A DNA stretch of 38,077 nt from Actinomycetes bacterium (lineage in GTDB: Bacteria > Actinomycetota > Acidimicrobiia > Acidimicrobiales > JAKAVM01), in assembly GCA_021817065.1 (NCBI GenBank), contig JAKAWH010000016.1, forward strand, positions 1-38,077, in the 5' to 3' direction. Shown one piece after another: positions 8,008 through 15,110 of this stretch (position 1 is its first letter; each line of letters starts with the position of its first letter). Made by a program: the position numbers and the translations under genes. The notes below the pieces were generated by a model. The model saw nothing but the letters and a program-made list of their open reading frames with translations. It was not told the origin of the DNA and made no database searches.

Positions 8008-9474
8008 TCAGGAGACCGGATCGGGCTTAAGTTCCCGCCGGAGCACCTCTCCGGCGGCTGCCCGCGGGATGCAATCCACGAAAAAGACCGCGCTGGGGCA
8101 CTTGTACCCGGCGAGATGTGCTCGGCATGCACCGATCACGTCACTTTCGTCCAGCGTCGCTCCGGATTCGCGAACCACGTAGGCCACCACCGCTTCACCT
8201 CCGCTGGAATGCGCGGTGCCCACTACCGCGGTTTCCGCGACTCCCGCGACGGCGGCGATAACCCGCTCGACCTCCTGAGGGTAGACGTTGAAGCCGGACA
8301 CGATCACCAGGTCCTTGGCCCGGTCGATTAGGTGCAAGCAGCCGTCCTCGCCGGTCACCGCGACGTCACCGGTATGGAGCCACCCCTCCGCGTCCAACAC
8401 TCGCTCGGTCGCTTCCAGGTCGCCGAAGTAGCCGGCGAAGACGTTCGGCCCACGGACCCATACCTCTCCAGGATCGCCGATCAGCGCGTCGGCACCACCG
8501 GACTCGACCACCCGTACCTCGACGCCGGGGAGGGGGCCGCCAACAGAACCCCTGGTCGGGCTGCCCTCGAAAACCGGAGCTGTGACCACCGGGGACGCTT
8601 CGGTCAATCCGTAGCCCTCCCACAGGGGGATCCCGAAAGCGTGCTCGAAGTCGTCGGCGATCTCGTACGGCAAGGGCGCTGCGCCGGAGATCGCCAGCCG
8701 GACAGAATGCATCGCGGTGGACACCCGGCCCGCCCCCGCACCCACCCCAACCCCACCGGTGCGCCCGTCCAACGTCCGGGCCCACGCCGCGTACAGCACC
8801 GGCACCCCGGCAACCAATGTCACTTGGTGGCGTTCGACCGCGTCGAGTGCCTCCTCGGGGCTTGGCCGGTCGAGGAGAACCAGCTTTCCTCCGGTGAGGA
8901 GCGAGAGGTTCAGGACAACGTTCAGCCCGAAGACATGGAACAGCGGGAGCAAACCCAGGCCCACGTCGGTGGGCATCGCCCGCCAGCCCGGGTGGCTCTG
9001 GATCTGGAGCAGGTTGGCGTAGAGCGACCCGTGAGTGAGGATCGCTGCCTTGGGAGAGCCCGCGGTGCCGGAGGTAAAAAGGAGCACCGCCGGGTCGCCG
9101 GAACTCCGCTCGACGATGCCCGGAGCAGCTTGACTATCGTGGACCGAGGTGACCATCTCGATCGTCTCCTCGTCGACCACCGCGGCTGGCGACACGGAGG
9201 CCAGTTCGGCCTCGAGCTCGGGACCGGGACTCGCTGGGTTGAGAGGGACCGCGATTGCTCCCAGCCCGAGCACCGCCAGGTACGAACCGACGAAGTGGCG
9301 ATCGTTCCCGCAAATGAGAGCAACCCGGTCGCCCGGCCCCACTCCACGGCCGGCGAGCAACGACCTCCACCGGGCCGCTTCTGTATTCAGCTCGGCATAG
9401 GCGATCGAACCGAATCGATCGACGATGGCGATGTCGCCCCCGTCGTGCCCGCTCAGGAGCTGTGCGAGATTCAC
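8008..9474 (-). CDS. AMP-dependent acyl-CoA synthetase/ligase family protein with catalytic lysine replaced by Glu
   Basis: ANL-superfamily member, 488 residues, close to short and medium acyl-CoA ligases. Core motifs are present: A3 LLFTSGTAGSPKAAILTH (usual GTTGxPKG), A5 GYGLTEASPVV, A7 GWLHTGDVAVT and A8 hinge LIDRAKDLVIVSGFNVYPQEVE. At the C-terminus the A10 motif reads PRAAAGEVLRREL where the family has PRTxxGKxLRREL, so the lysine that stabilises the acyl-adenylate transition is Glu (codon GAG, bases about 8048-8050). The enzyme may be impaired in adenylation, act on preformed adenylates, or be non-catalytic. The ATG at 9474 gives the normal N-terminus. It is 34 bases downstream of proC, probably co-transcribed. 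The substrate cannot be deduced. Confidence 0.86.
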   Translation of the reverse strand: MNLAQLLSGHDGGDIAIVDRFGSIAYAELNTEAARWRSLLAGRGVGPGDRVALICGNDRHFVGSYLAVLGLGAIAVPLNPASPGPELEAELASVSPAAVVDEETIEMVTSVHDSQAAPGIVERSSGDPAVLLFTSGTAGSPKAAILTHGSLYANLLQIQSHPGWRAMPTDVGLGLLPLFHVFGLNVVLNLSLLTGGKLVLLDRPSPEEALDAVERHQVTLVAGVPVLYAAWARTLDGRTGGVGVGAGAGRVSTAMHSVRLAISGAAPLPYEIADDFEHAFGIPLWEGYGLTEASPVVTAPVFEGSPTRGSVGGPLPGVEVRVVESGGADALIGDPGEVWVRGPNVFAGYFGDLEATERVLDAEGWLHTGDVAVTGEDGCLHLIDRAKDLVIVSGFNVYPQEVERVIAAVAGVAETAVVGTAHSSGGEAVVAYVVRESGATLDESDVIGACRAHLAGYKCPSAVFFVDCIPRAAAGEVLRRELKPDPVS

Positions 9475-9508
9475 CGCAACGGCAGGGCGTTACCGCGCCC
9501 GGGGAGGC

Positions 9509-10336
9509 TCATCGGTGGGTGAGGGTTGCCTTGGCGCCCGGCGTGCCCAGTTCGATCGAGCGCGCGGTAGCCGCTTCCACCGCCGCCACGAACGCCTCTC
9601 GTACCTGCCGATCTTCGAGCGCGGCGATTCCGGCTGCAGTGGTGCCACCGGGAGAGGTAACCGCGATCCGGAGGTCTTCCGCCGATTCTCCTGTCTCGGT
9701 CAGCAATCGGGCCGCCCCGGCAAAGGTGTGGCGCACCAGTGTGGTGGAGGTCTCCCGGTCGAGACCGGCCCGCACGCCTGCCTCGATGAGCGCCTCCACT
9801 ACCAGGAAGAAATAGGCCGGCCCGGAACCGGACAACCCGGTCACCGCATCCATCAGCTTCTCGGGGACTTCCACCGCCGTCCCCACCGAGCCGAGGACGC
9901 CCGCTGCCCACGCAAGATCCCTCTCACTCGCCCGCGATCCGGGCGCCATCCCCGCGGCGCAGTGGGCCACCAGGGCCGGCAGGTTCGGCATCGCCCGTAC
10001 CACCAGCGCGCGGGTACCCATCCACTTCTCCAGATCGGAAGTAGTGATCCCTGCGGCAACCGAAAGGAGCCTCTGCACCCCAGCCACCCCCGCAGCGAGG
10101 CATGCCTCCTCGGCGTCCTGGGGCTTGACCGCCAGCACCGCGTCCTCGCAGGCGCGAGTGGACAACCGGCTCACGGTGGTCAGGCCCCGATGACCGGCTT
10201 CCAACCTCTGGCGCTGCGCCTCGTTGATCTCCACCACCACCAGCTCGCTCGGACTCGCCCATCCCGAGGAGATCAGCCCCCGGAGCAGGGCGCCACCCAT
10301 CCGCCCACCGCCGATGATCGCCAGCTTCACCGCCAC
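9509..10336 (-). CDS. proC: Pyrroline-5-carboxylate reductase
   Basis: Last step of proline synthesis, reducing 1-pyrroline-5-carboxylate with NAD(P)H in the cytosol. At 275 residues it is of family length. It begins VKLAIIGGGRMGGALLRGL (dinucleotide-binding loop) and contains AVKPQDAEE, VVRAMPNLPALV and the C-terminal dimerisation signature MDAVTGLSGSGPAYFFLVVEAL followed by TSPGGTTAAGIAALE. The ATG at 10336 fits the usual start. The acyl-CoA synthetase-like gene follows after 34 bases in the same direction. Confidence 0.95.
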   Translation of the reverse strand: MAVKLAIIGGGRMGGALLRGLISSGWASPSELVVVEINEAQRQRLEAGHRGLTTVSRLSTRACEDAVLAVKPQDAEEACLAAGVAGVQRLLSVAAGITTSDLEKWMGTRALVVRAMPNLPALVAHCAAGMAPGSRASERDLAWAAGVLGSVGTAVEVPEKLMDAVTGLSGSGPAYFFLVVEALIEAGVRAGLDRETSTTLVRHTFAGAARLLTETGESAEDLRIAVTSPGGTTAAGIAALEDRQVREAFVAAVEAATARSIELGTPGAKATLTHR

Positions 10337-10445
10337 ACGATCACCCCGACTCGGACGCCACAGTCAAAGGTCATCGAAACCATTGAGCGAGGCTACCAAA
10401 CCTGGGCCGGATAGAAGGTGGCCATCGAAGAACGCGAGCAAGAGC

Positions 10446-10461
10446 GTGCGCCAATAGGCGC
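10446..10461 (-). repeat. Inverted partial copy of the dispersed hairpin repeat
   Basis: GTGCGCCAATAGGCGC is the exact reverse complement of bases 38032-38047 in the distal repeat copy. It forms a GCGCC-AATA-GGCGC hairpin. It lies 36 bases from the full copy at 10497. Confidence 0.7.
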
Positions 10462-10496
10462 CCACTCTTGTCAATGTTTCCCGCTCCTGGCTGCTT

Positions 10497-10538
10497 TGCA
10501 GCCGGGCCGCTCGGGCCACGGCTGCGCCTGACGGCGCA
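10497..10538 (+). repeat. Dispersed 42-bp repeat, copy 1
   Basis: Matches 38005-38046 at 38 of 42 positions. The first 25 bases are identical (starting TGCAGCCGGGCCGCTC). The right side is a TGCGCC-N4-GGCGCA hairpin in which both stem arms are conserved and the loop differs (TGAC here, TATT in the other copy). Its left edge forms a hairpin with upstream GGCTGC. It sits in intergenic DNA, like other REP-type palindromic elements. Confidence 0.8.
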
Positions 10539-10746
10539 ACCTCATACAGAGGCCCGGAAGACCTCCTGGATGTATACGCACTTCCCCGAACGCATACAAC
10601 CACTCCGCCCTCCGGGCCGCTCCCGGTGACGATAGCCGGGGGCACCTCCCGCAGCAAGCATCCGATTCCGGGCAGGTCACACCTATTGATCGGCATTGGT
10701 AGCCCCACTCGACTTACAGTCGCGCCGGGACCGCGCACCGGAAGCT

Positions 10747-12030
10747 TCAGCCGCACTCCACCAGCTCGCGCCGAGACACCCGCCCATAGAGAGAGGCAAG
10801 TGCGCGGGCAGCATCGTGCCATGTGTACCCGCGGGCACGCATCGCTGCTTTCGCCGACATCGACCCCGCGAGCGACGGGTTGGTGAGGATGTTGGCGATG
10901 AAATGCGCGAAGACGCGCGGATCGCGCTCGTCGACCAGATAGCCGGTCGAACCATGATCGACCAGGGTGAGCAGCCCGCCTACCGCGCTCGCCACCACCG
11001 GAACCCCGCATGCGGACGCTTCCAGCGCCACCAATCCGAAGGATTCGGAGCGGGACGGCACCACGCAGACATCGGCCGCCCGGTAGTAGGTCGAGAGCAA
11101 CTCGTGGGGCTGCGGCTCGACGAAGTGGACCCGATCGACGAGCCCCCGTTCGAGCACCCGAGCCCGCAGGCGCTCCAGCTCCGCGGGGCCGTGGGGCCCC
11201 GAAGGGCCTCCGACCACCACCAGGAAACTACCTGCCCCTCCGGGCGCAATCGGACCGCCCAGGTGCGCCAGGGCATCAACCGCCACGGTCGCTCCTTTGA
11301 GGGGCTGAATGCGCCCTACAAAAAGGAGCATCGCCCCCTCCACCGGGAGCCCGACCGCCCGGCGAGCCTGTGCTCTGTCGCCCGGCGAGAAATACGCGCG
11401 GTCGACCCCGGGAGGGATCACCGCGATGCGATTCCGGTCCGCCCCGTACAGCTCCACGATCTGGTCGGCCTCCACCGAACAGGAGGCCACGATGGCGTCC
11501 GAGCAGGCCATCACCTCGGACTCCCCCTGAGCACGGCGGACCTGACCCAACAAGCTCAGCGTGTCGCCGTCGGCTTCCCCGGTGTCCAAACCCTCTTCCG
11601 CCTTCAGCCGGTCGAGCGTGTGAAAAGTGGACACCAGGGGGATGCCCAGCTCGTGCTTGATCGAATGCCCCGCCATCCCCGACAACCAGTAGTTCGCGTG
11701 GAGAGCATCGGCCGGCTCTCCCCGGTCGGCGGCCGCTTCGAGATCGCGGGCCACGCGGTAGGCGAACTCGGGCACCAGGTCGGGAAGCTCCTCCTTCGCA
11801 ACCGGGAAAAGGGGGCCGGCCGCGACATGCTTCACCTGGAACCCAGGCTCCACCTGGACGATACCGGGGAGGTCGGGGGACCAAAGGCGGGTGTAGACCT
11901 CGCAGGCACGTCCAGAGCGGGCGAGAGACGCTGCCAGTTCGCGCACGTATACGTTCATCCCTCCCCCGTCGCCGGTGCCAGGTTGGGCCAGCGGCGAGGT
12001 GTGCATCGAAAGGATGGCGACCTTACTCAT
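10747..12030 (-). CDS. mshA: D-inositol-3-phosphate glycosyltransferase (mycothiol biosynthesis)
   Basis: GT4-family enzyme that transfers GlcNAc from UDP-GlcNAc to 1L-myo-inositol-1-phosphate, the first step of mycothiol synthesis. At 427 residues it is of usual size. The diagnostic N-terminus VAILSMHTSPLAQPG followed by GDGGGMNVYVRELA is very MshA-like; later VSTFHTLDRLKAEEG, VGRIQPLKGATVAVDAL, VPSRSESFGLVALEASACG (E-x7-E retaining motif) and GVPVVASAVGGL follow. I chose ATG 12030: the sequence ATGAGTAA overlaps the stop of the upstream XRE gene by 8 bases, so translation is probably coupled. Other GT4 roles are possible, but the N-terminal signature favours MshA. Confidence 0.9.
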   Translation of the reverse strand: MSKVAILSMHTSPLAQPGTGDGGGMNVYVRELAASLARSGRACEVYTRLWSPDLPGIVQVEPGFQVKHVAAGPLFPVAKEELPDLVPEFAYRVARDLEAAADRGEPADALHANYWLSGMAGHSIKHELGIPLVSTFHTLDRLKAEEGLDTGEADGDTLSLLGQVRRAQGESEVMACSDAIVASCSVEADQIVELYGADRNRIAVIPPGVDRAYFSPGDRAQARRAVGLPVEGAMLLFVGRIQPLKGATVAVDALAHLGGPIAPGGAGSFLVVVGGPSGPHGPAELERLRARVLERGLVDRVHFVEPQPHELLSTYYRAADVCVVPSRSESFGLVALEASACGVPVVASAVGGLLTLVDHGSTGYLVDERDPRVFAHFIANILTNPSLAGSMSAKAAMRARGYTWHDAARALASLYGRVSRRELVECG

Positions 12031-12397
12031 CGGCCATCCGGGACGCATTCTCGTGTCGAAAAGACTGGTAGATGGAGATCAGCGCTTGTTTCTGGGATTC
12101 GTTGATCGACATGTCCGAAAGGATCGCCACGGTGAGATCCTCCCCTGCGTTGTCACGCTCCTCGAGGATGCCGGCGCGAACATAGAGGGTTTCTGCAGAT
12201 ATCCGCAGTGCCCGGGCTATCTGCTGAAGGATCTCGGCGGAAGGTTTGCGCAGGCCCCTCTCGATCTGGCTGAGGTAGGGGTTGGACACGCCGGCCAGCT
12301 CGGCCAGCCGCCGGAGGGAAAGGCGGGACATCGACCGCTGCTCGCGGATGAACTCGCCGAGATCGCGCCAGTGGGTGGGAAGTTCTTTCATCGGCAT
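12023..12397 (-). CDS. XRE-family helix-turn-helix regulator
   Basis: A 124-residue cytosolic protein with an N-terminal Cro/C1-type HTH at about residues 13-70: LGEFIREQRSMSRLSLRRLA, ELAGVSNPYLSQIERG, LRKPSAEILQQIARALRIS. This type, with the very conserved GVSNPYLSQIERG recognition helix, is widespread in Actinobacteria. The C-terminal 45 residues are helical and acidic with no known domain. ATG 12397 follows GAGG about 8 bases upstream; ATG 12391 is an alternative. Its last codons overlap the mshA start, so it may be co-regulated with mycothiol synthesis, although its targets are unknown. Confidence 0.88.
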   Translation of the reverse strand: MPMKELPTHWRDLGEFIREQRSMSRLSLRRLAELAGVSNPYLSQIERGLRKPSAEILQQIARALRISAETLYVRAGILEERDNAGEDLTVAILSDMSINESQKQALISIYQSFRHENASRMADE

Positions 12398-12448
12398 GCA
12401 ATCGACCTCAACGCTGTGTACCTGCTTCCAAAACGCGCTCCCCTCCAG

Positions 12449-12988
12449 TCACGGCAGGAGACTCTCGACGGTGGCTTCGCCTGACCGGTAGCGGCGCACG
12501 ATCTCCTGATGCAGACGATCGATGACATCGTGGAGCCTCCTTCTCTTGTCGGACACCTCTGTCTCCAGGGCGGTCAACCGGTCGGCGACGGCTTGCACCT
12601 CCTCGTCGGAAAGCTCAGGCAGCATGTGGAGGCGGTCCGCCCCGGCGACCGAGTCCATCTCCTCCAGGGTGACTTCATCAAGATCCGGAGCGAGCATCGC
12701 TGCCAACCGTCCCGAGTCTGGAGCGTAGATCCTGGTCGAAAGGATCTCCGACAGGTTGGAGACGATGTCGGTCAGACCCGCCGCCCCTCGCCCCTCGGAC
12801 CGCCGGGTGAGATCGAAATAGACCACGTCCAGCCTGCCGTGAGCCATCCGGCGCAAGTAGGACAGCTCCACTTCGACGGTCTGGCACTCGTTCCTCTTGG
12901 CGCGCAGATCTCCCATGGTCATCGAACCGAGGTCGCCGGTATAGCCCGGCGCGAGCAGCCTGTCCACGTCAGCCAACCGGAATCTCAT
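12449..12988 (-). CDS. RsiG-like anti-sigma factor with two c-di-GMP-binding signature helices
   Basis: A 179-residue protein. RsiG of Streptomyces sequesters the sigma factor WhiG when loaded with c-di-GMP, through two helices each carrying E(X)3S(X)2R(X)3Q(X)3D. Here residues 39-54 read EVELSYLRRMAHGRLD (E39, S43, R46, H50, D54) and residues 142-157 read ETEVSDKRRRLHDVID (E142, S146, R149, H153, D157). All positions fit except that Gln is His in both helices. A linker with SDIVSNL-like helix (72-86) lies between, and 158-170 continues the coiled coil. ATG 12988 is preceded by a GGGGGG purine run. No transmembrane segment is seen. The XRE gene follows after 51 bases. The cognate sigma factor is not in the window. 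The assignment rests on the motif pair and length, so it is good but not certain. Confidence 0.75.
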   Translation of the reverse strand: MRFRLADVDRLLAPGYTGDLGSMTMGDLRAKRNECQTVEVELSYLRRMAHGRLDVVYFDLTRRSEGRGAAGLTDIVSNLSEILSTRIYAPDSGRLAAMLAPDLDEVTLEEMDSVAGADRLHMLPELSDEEVQAVADRLTALETEVSDKRRRLHDVIDRLHQEIVRRYRSGEATVESLLP

Positions 12989-13031
12989 GATCCCCCCCCT
13001 CGATACCGATCGGGTACTCCACAACCCCTCA

Positions 13032-13049
13032 GCGTAGTCCGGGCTACGC
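13032..13049. other. Small hairpin between sodX-like gene and rsiG-like gene
   Basis: GCGTAG (13032-13037) pairs with CTACGC (13044-13049) around TCCGGG; a run CCCTTTTTT lies 14 bases further on the plus strand. On the transcribed minus strand there is no T tract after the stem, so a terminator role is doubtful; it may be a processing or attenuation element. Confidence 0.3.
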
Positions 13050-13109
13050 CAATCCTCCCGGCCCTTTTTTCGTCGCAAGCGAGTCCGCCCGCCCATTCGG
13101 GGAAGGGCG

Positions 13110-13520
13110 TCATGGGCGGCAGGGAAGCCGGCCCACCCGTTCGGGAGGCCAATACCGGTAGACCACCCTGCCGCCCACCATGCCGATCGGTACCGCACCG
13201 AAGTGGCGGCTGTCGGTGGACGCGGCTGGATTGTCCCCGGACACCTCCACCTGCCCCCCTTGCGACCGGACCACCCGCTTGACCAGGGGACGGGCGTCTC
13301 GCGGATCGCCCAGCACCACCACATCGCCGGCCCGGACCCGGCAGGGCCACCCGCTCACGACCAGGAGGCGGTCGCCCGGCTCGACGGTGGGCACCATCGA
13401 GGTTCCCGACACTTGCACCCGCCGGAAGTGCCGCAGGCACCATCCCACCAACACGCAAGCACCGGCGGCGGCGGTAACGACCACCGAGCAGAGCGGGCTA
13501 CGGTTAAGAAAACCCATCAT
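13110..13520 (-). CDS. sodX: Nickel-type superoxide dismutase maturation protease (S26 family)
   Basis: A 136-residue signal-peptidase-like Ser/Lys protease. A hydrophobic N-terminal segment (about residues 10-28, SVVVTAAAGACVLVGWCL) would anchor it. The catalytic Ser lies in VSGTSMVPTVEPGDRLLV (about residues 37-54), the general-base Lys in PLVKRVVRSQGG, and the SGDN/ S-x-DSRHFG box follows (VSGDNPAASTDSRHFG). Short length and position back-to-back with sodN point to the protease that removes the SodN propeptide to expose the nickel-binding His. ATG 13520 is taken; ATG 13517 is equally possible. A TACTGT -10-like hexamer (13524-13529, minus) is so close that the message would be leaderless. 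Confidence 0.86.
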   Translation of the reverse strand: MMGFLNRSPLCSVVVTAAAGACVLVGWCLRHFRRVQVSGTSMVPTVEPGDRLLVVSGWPCRVRAGDVVVLGDPRDARPLVKRVVRSQGGQVEVSGDNPAASTDSRHFGAVPIGMVGGRVVYRYWPPERVGRLPCRP

Positions 13521-13552
13521 TCGACAGTAAGCGAACTACCAGGAGGATACCC
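13521..13552. promoter_or_regulatory. 32-base divergent sodX/sodN control region
   Basis: Only 32 bases separate the two divergent starts. The plus strand has the AGGAGG ribosome site for sodN at about 13542-13547; the minus strand has TACTGT (13524-13529) as a possible -10 for sodX. The sodN promoter must therefore lie partly inside the sodX coding region. No Nur-like palindrome was seen. Confidence 0.45.
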
Positions 13553-13993
13553 ATGCGCTTAGTTCCCACCGTGCTGAGAATGGCCGACCGGCTGGCCCGC
13601 CCCACCACCGTTTATGCCCACTGTGACCTTCCCTGCGGCGTATACGACCCCGCCCAGGCTCGCATCGAGGCGCAGTCGGTGAAGGCGGTCCAGGAGCGCT
13701 ACCAGAACGCCGAGAAGATGAAGTCGGCCAACGAGACGGTCGAGGACTACCGGTCCCGCTGCCTGGCCATCAAGGAGGAGCGTGCCCACCTGGTCAAAGA
13801 GCACCTGTGGGTGCTGTGGACCGACTATTTCAAGCCCGAACACAAAGAGAAGTTCCCCCAGCTCCATGATCTCTTCTGGAACGCCACCAAGGAGGCGGGC
13901 CTGTCCAAGAAGTCGCAGGACCCGGCCCAGGGCGACAAGCTCCTCGGCCTCATCGACGAGATCGCCAACATCTTCTGGGAGACCAAGAAGTAG
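13553..13993 (+). CDS. sodN: Nickel superoxide dismutase
   Basis: Disproportionates superoxide using a mononuclear Ni centre; cytosolic hexamer of four-helix bundles. At 146 residues it includes a 22-residue propeptide. The nickel hook HCDLPCGVYDPAQ begins at His23, with Cys24 and Cys28 as thiolate ligands and His23 amine as the axial ligand after cleavage between Ala22 and His23. The remaining sequence matches SodN closely (EAQSVKAVQERYQ, HLWVLWTDYFKPEH, LHDLFWNATKEAG, IDEIANIFWETKK). A strong AGGAGG site precedes ATG 13553. The maturation protease is encoded divergently next door, and a nested hairpin follows the stop. Confidence 0.97.
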   Translation: MRLVPTVLRMADRLARPTTVYAHCDLPCGVYDPAQARIEAQSVKAVQERYQNAEKMKSANETVEDYRSRCLAIKEERAHLVKEHLWVLWTDYFKPEHKEKFPQLHDLFWNATKEAGLSKKSQDPAQGDKLLGLIDEIANIFWETKK

Positions 13994-13998
13994 GACTG

Positions 13999-14051
13999 CA
14001 TACCAGCCGCCCGGTCCGCGGGTGCGTCGATCGGCGCACCCTCTTGGTATG
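13999..14051. terminator. Nested double hairpin downstream of sodN
   Basis: Outer stem CATACCA (13999-14005) pairs with TGGTATG (14045-14051); inner stem GGGTGCG (14020-14026) pairs with CGCACCC (14035-14041), and the inner element is a near-perfect 22-base palindrome. It starts 6 bases after the sodN stop and lies before the convergent MaoC gene stop. The inner hairpin resembles the TGCGCC/GGCGCA hairpin of the dispersed repeat. No T tract follows, so Rho-independent termination in the classical sense is not proven. CCTAAG (14084-14089) and CTTAGG (14128-14133) form a further inverted repeat. Confidence 0.55.
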
Positions 14052-14128
14052 TCGACTCTCCGGCTGTGCCGGGAGGTACAGGTCCTAAGCCGCCTGGTGT
14101 ATATGGGCCATCTGGTGCAGCGAACTTC

Positions 14129-14998
14129 TTAGGAATCCACCTCTGCCCAGCCGTTCTTGATCACGTCAGCGGCGGCCGGGTCCCCCCCGAAGCCGGGGGA
14201 CACCGCCTCGAAGGCATAGAGGGAGCGCCCGTCCCGGGTGCCTGCCGAGTACAGGGTGGTGTGCACGTCGTTGCCGGGGAAGACGTTCTTGGAGAACCGC
14301 ACCGCCAGGCGGCGAAGGCGGGCGGGGTCCTTGTCGGCCACCAGGGCCAGCACCGCCTGGGAGCACATCGCCATGGTGCATAGCCCATGGGCGATGATCC
14401 CGGGCAACCCTACCGACTTGGCTACGGCCTCGTCCCGGTGGATCGGGTTCATGTCCCCCGACGCCTCCGCGTAGCGATAGGTCTGGTCGTCGTCGACGTG
14501 CACCGTGTAGGTGCCCACCTTGTTCTCCCGGGCAGCCTCGGGAAAAGTGTGGTCCGGCTTGTCCGGCCCCCCGCTCTCCCCGTCGCTCATACCTCGGATG
14601 AAGAGTGTGGCGTACTGGTCGAGCACCGGGCTCCCGTCCTTCACGTCGGCGCACCCCACCCGAAAAGCGACCCGGGTACCCGTAGAGCCCACCCGCACGT
14701 TGAACGCCTCGCCGGTCACCTCCAGCTCGTCACCGGGGACCAGAGCCCGGTGAAGGTGGATGTCCTGCTCGCCGTGGACGATCATGAGCATCGCCTCCGG
14801 AGGGATGGTGGCGGCAGCAGCCTTGCCCATCGCCTCGAAAGCCGGCACCACTGCGAAAACCGGCGGTGCGTACTTGCCGGACGTGTAGGCAGGGTTCGGG
14901 TCGTTGGTGGCGGAAGCATACTCGAGCGCCCGCTCCGGAGAAATGGTGAAGCGGGAAGGCTCGGAGGTGACGCCCAGCTTGGAGAGATCGATGGCCAT
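14129..14998 (-). CDS. MaoC-family dehydratase/hydratase (double hot dog)
   Basis: A 289-residue protein with two hot-dog halves. The N-terminal half (about 1-150) is the FAS1-like dehydratase type (ISPERALEYASATNDPNPAY, LHRALVPGDELEVTGE). The C-terminal half (about 165-285) carries the MaoC hydratase-2 signature YAEASGDMNPIHRDE with catalytic Asp and His, then GLPGIIAHGLCTMAM. Such proteins hydrate trans-2-enoyl-CoA or dehydrate 3-hydroxyacyl-CoA. No fatty-acid genes adjoin it apart from the more distant acyl-CoA synthetase-like gene, so the substrate is unknown. ATG 14998 begins MAIDLSKLGV, the usual family start. It converges with sodN. Confidence 0.9.
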   Translation of the reverse strand: MAIDLSKLGVTSEPSRFTISPERALEYASATNDPNPAYTSGKYAPPVFAVVPAFEAMGKAAAATIPPEAMLMIVHGEQDIHLHRALVPGDELEVTGEAFNVRVGSTGTRVAFRVGCADVKDGSPVLDQYATLFIRGMSDGESGGPDKPDHTFPEAARENKVGTYTVHVDDDQTYRYAEASGDMNPIHRDEAVAKSVGLPGIIAHGLCTMAMCSQAVLALVADKDPARLRRLAVRFSKNVFPGNDVHTTLYSAGTRDGRSLYAFEAVSPGFGGDPAAADVIKNGWAEVDS

Positions 14999-15082
14999 CG
15001 GGAAATCTTAGGTCTGGCCCACCAACTTGAACAGTTGGAGAACCCTACCCAAGGCGCCGCTGCACCAGGGGCCGCACCTCCC

Positions 15083-15110
15083 CGGCGGGTAGCCCCAGGC
15101 GGCTACGCCG
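15083..15110 (-). terminator. Hairpin overlapping pntB stop
   Basis: CGGC (15083-15086) and GTAGCC (15089-15094) pair with GGCTAC (15101-15106) and GCCG (15107-15110), a 10-bp stem with a two-base bulge and six-base loop covering the pntB stop codon. It is a plausible end-of-operon structure on the minus strand but has no T tract. Confidence 0.35.

Larger units (their letters stand above)
10337..10746. other. 410-base intergenic region carrying dispersed hairpin repeats
   Basis: This gap lies between the proC start and the mshA stop. It holds the 42-bp dispersed repeat copy at 10497-10538, an inverted hairpin copy at 10446-10461 and a small GGCTGC-TTT-GCAGCC hairpin at 10489-10503. A minus-strand open frame of about 110 codons (10696 to 10364) crosses the region, but it runs through the repeat, has mixed third-position GC and resembles no family, so I do not call it a gene. 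A promoter for proC is expected near its right side of the start but was not recognised. Confidence 0.55.

Noticed and set aside
8001-8011. ACTCCTGGTCA shared with 24096-24106
   Set aside because: An 11-base match between the acyl-CoA synthetase-like gene end and an intergenic inverted repeat is within chance for a 38-kb high-GC window.
10364-10702. Minus-strand open frame of about 110 codons between proC and mshA
   Set aside because: It crosses the dispersed repeat, has mixed third-position GC, no ribosome site and no family resemblance; likely a chance frame.
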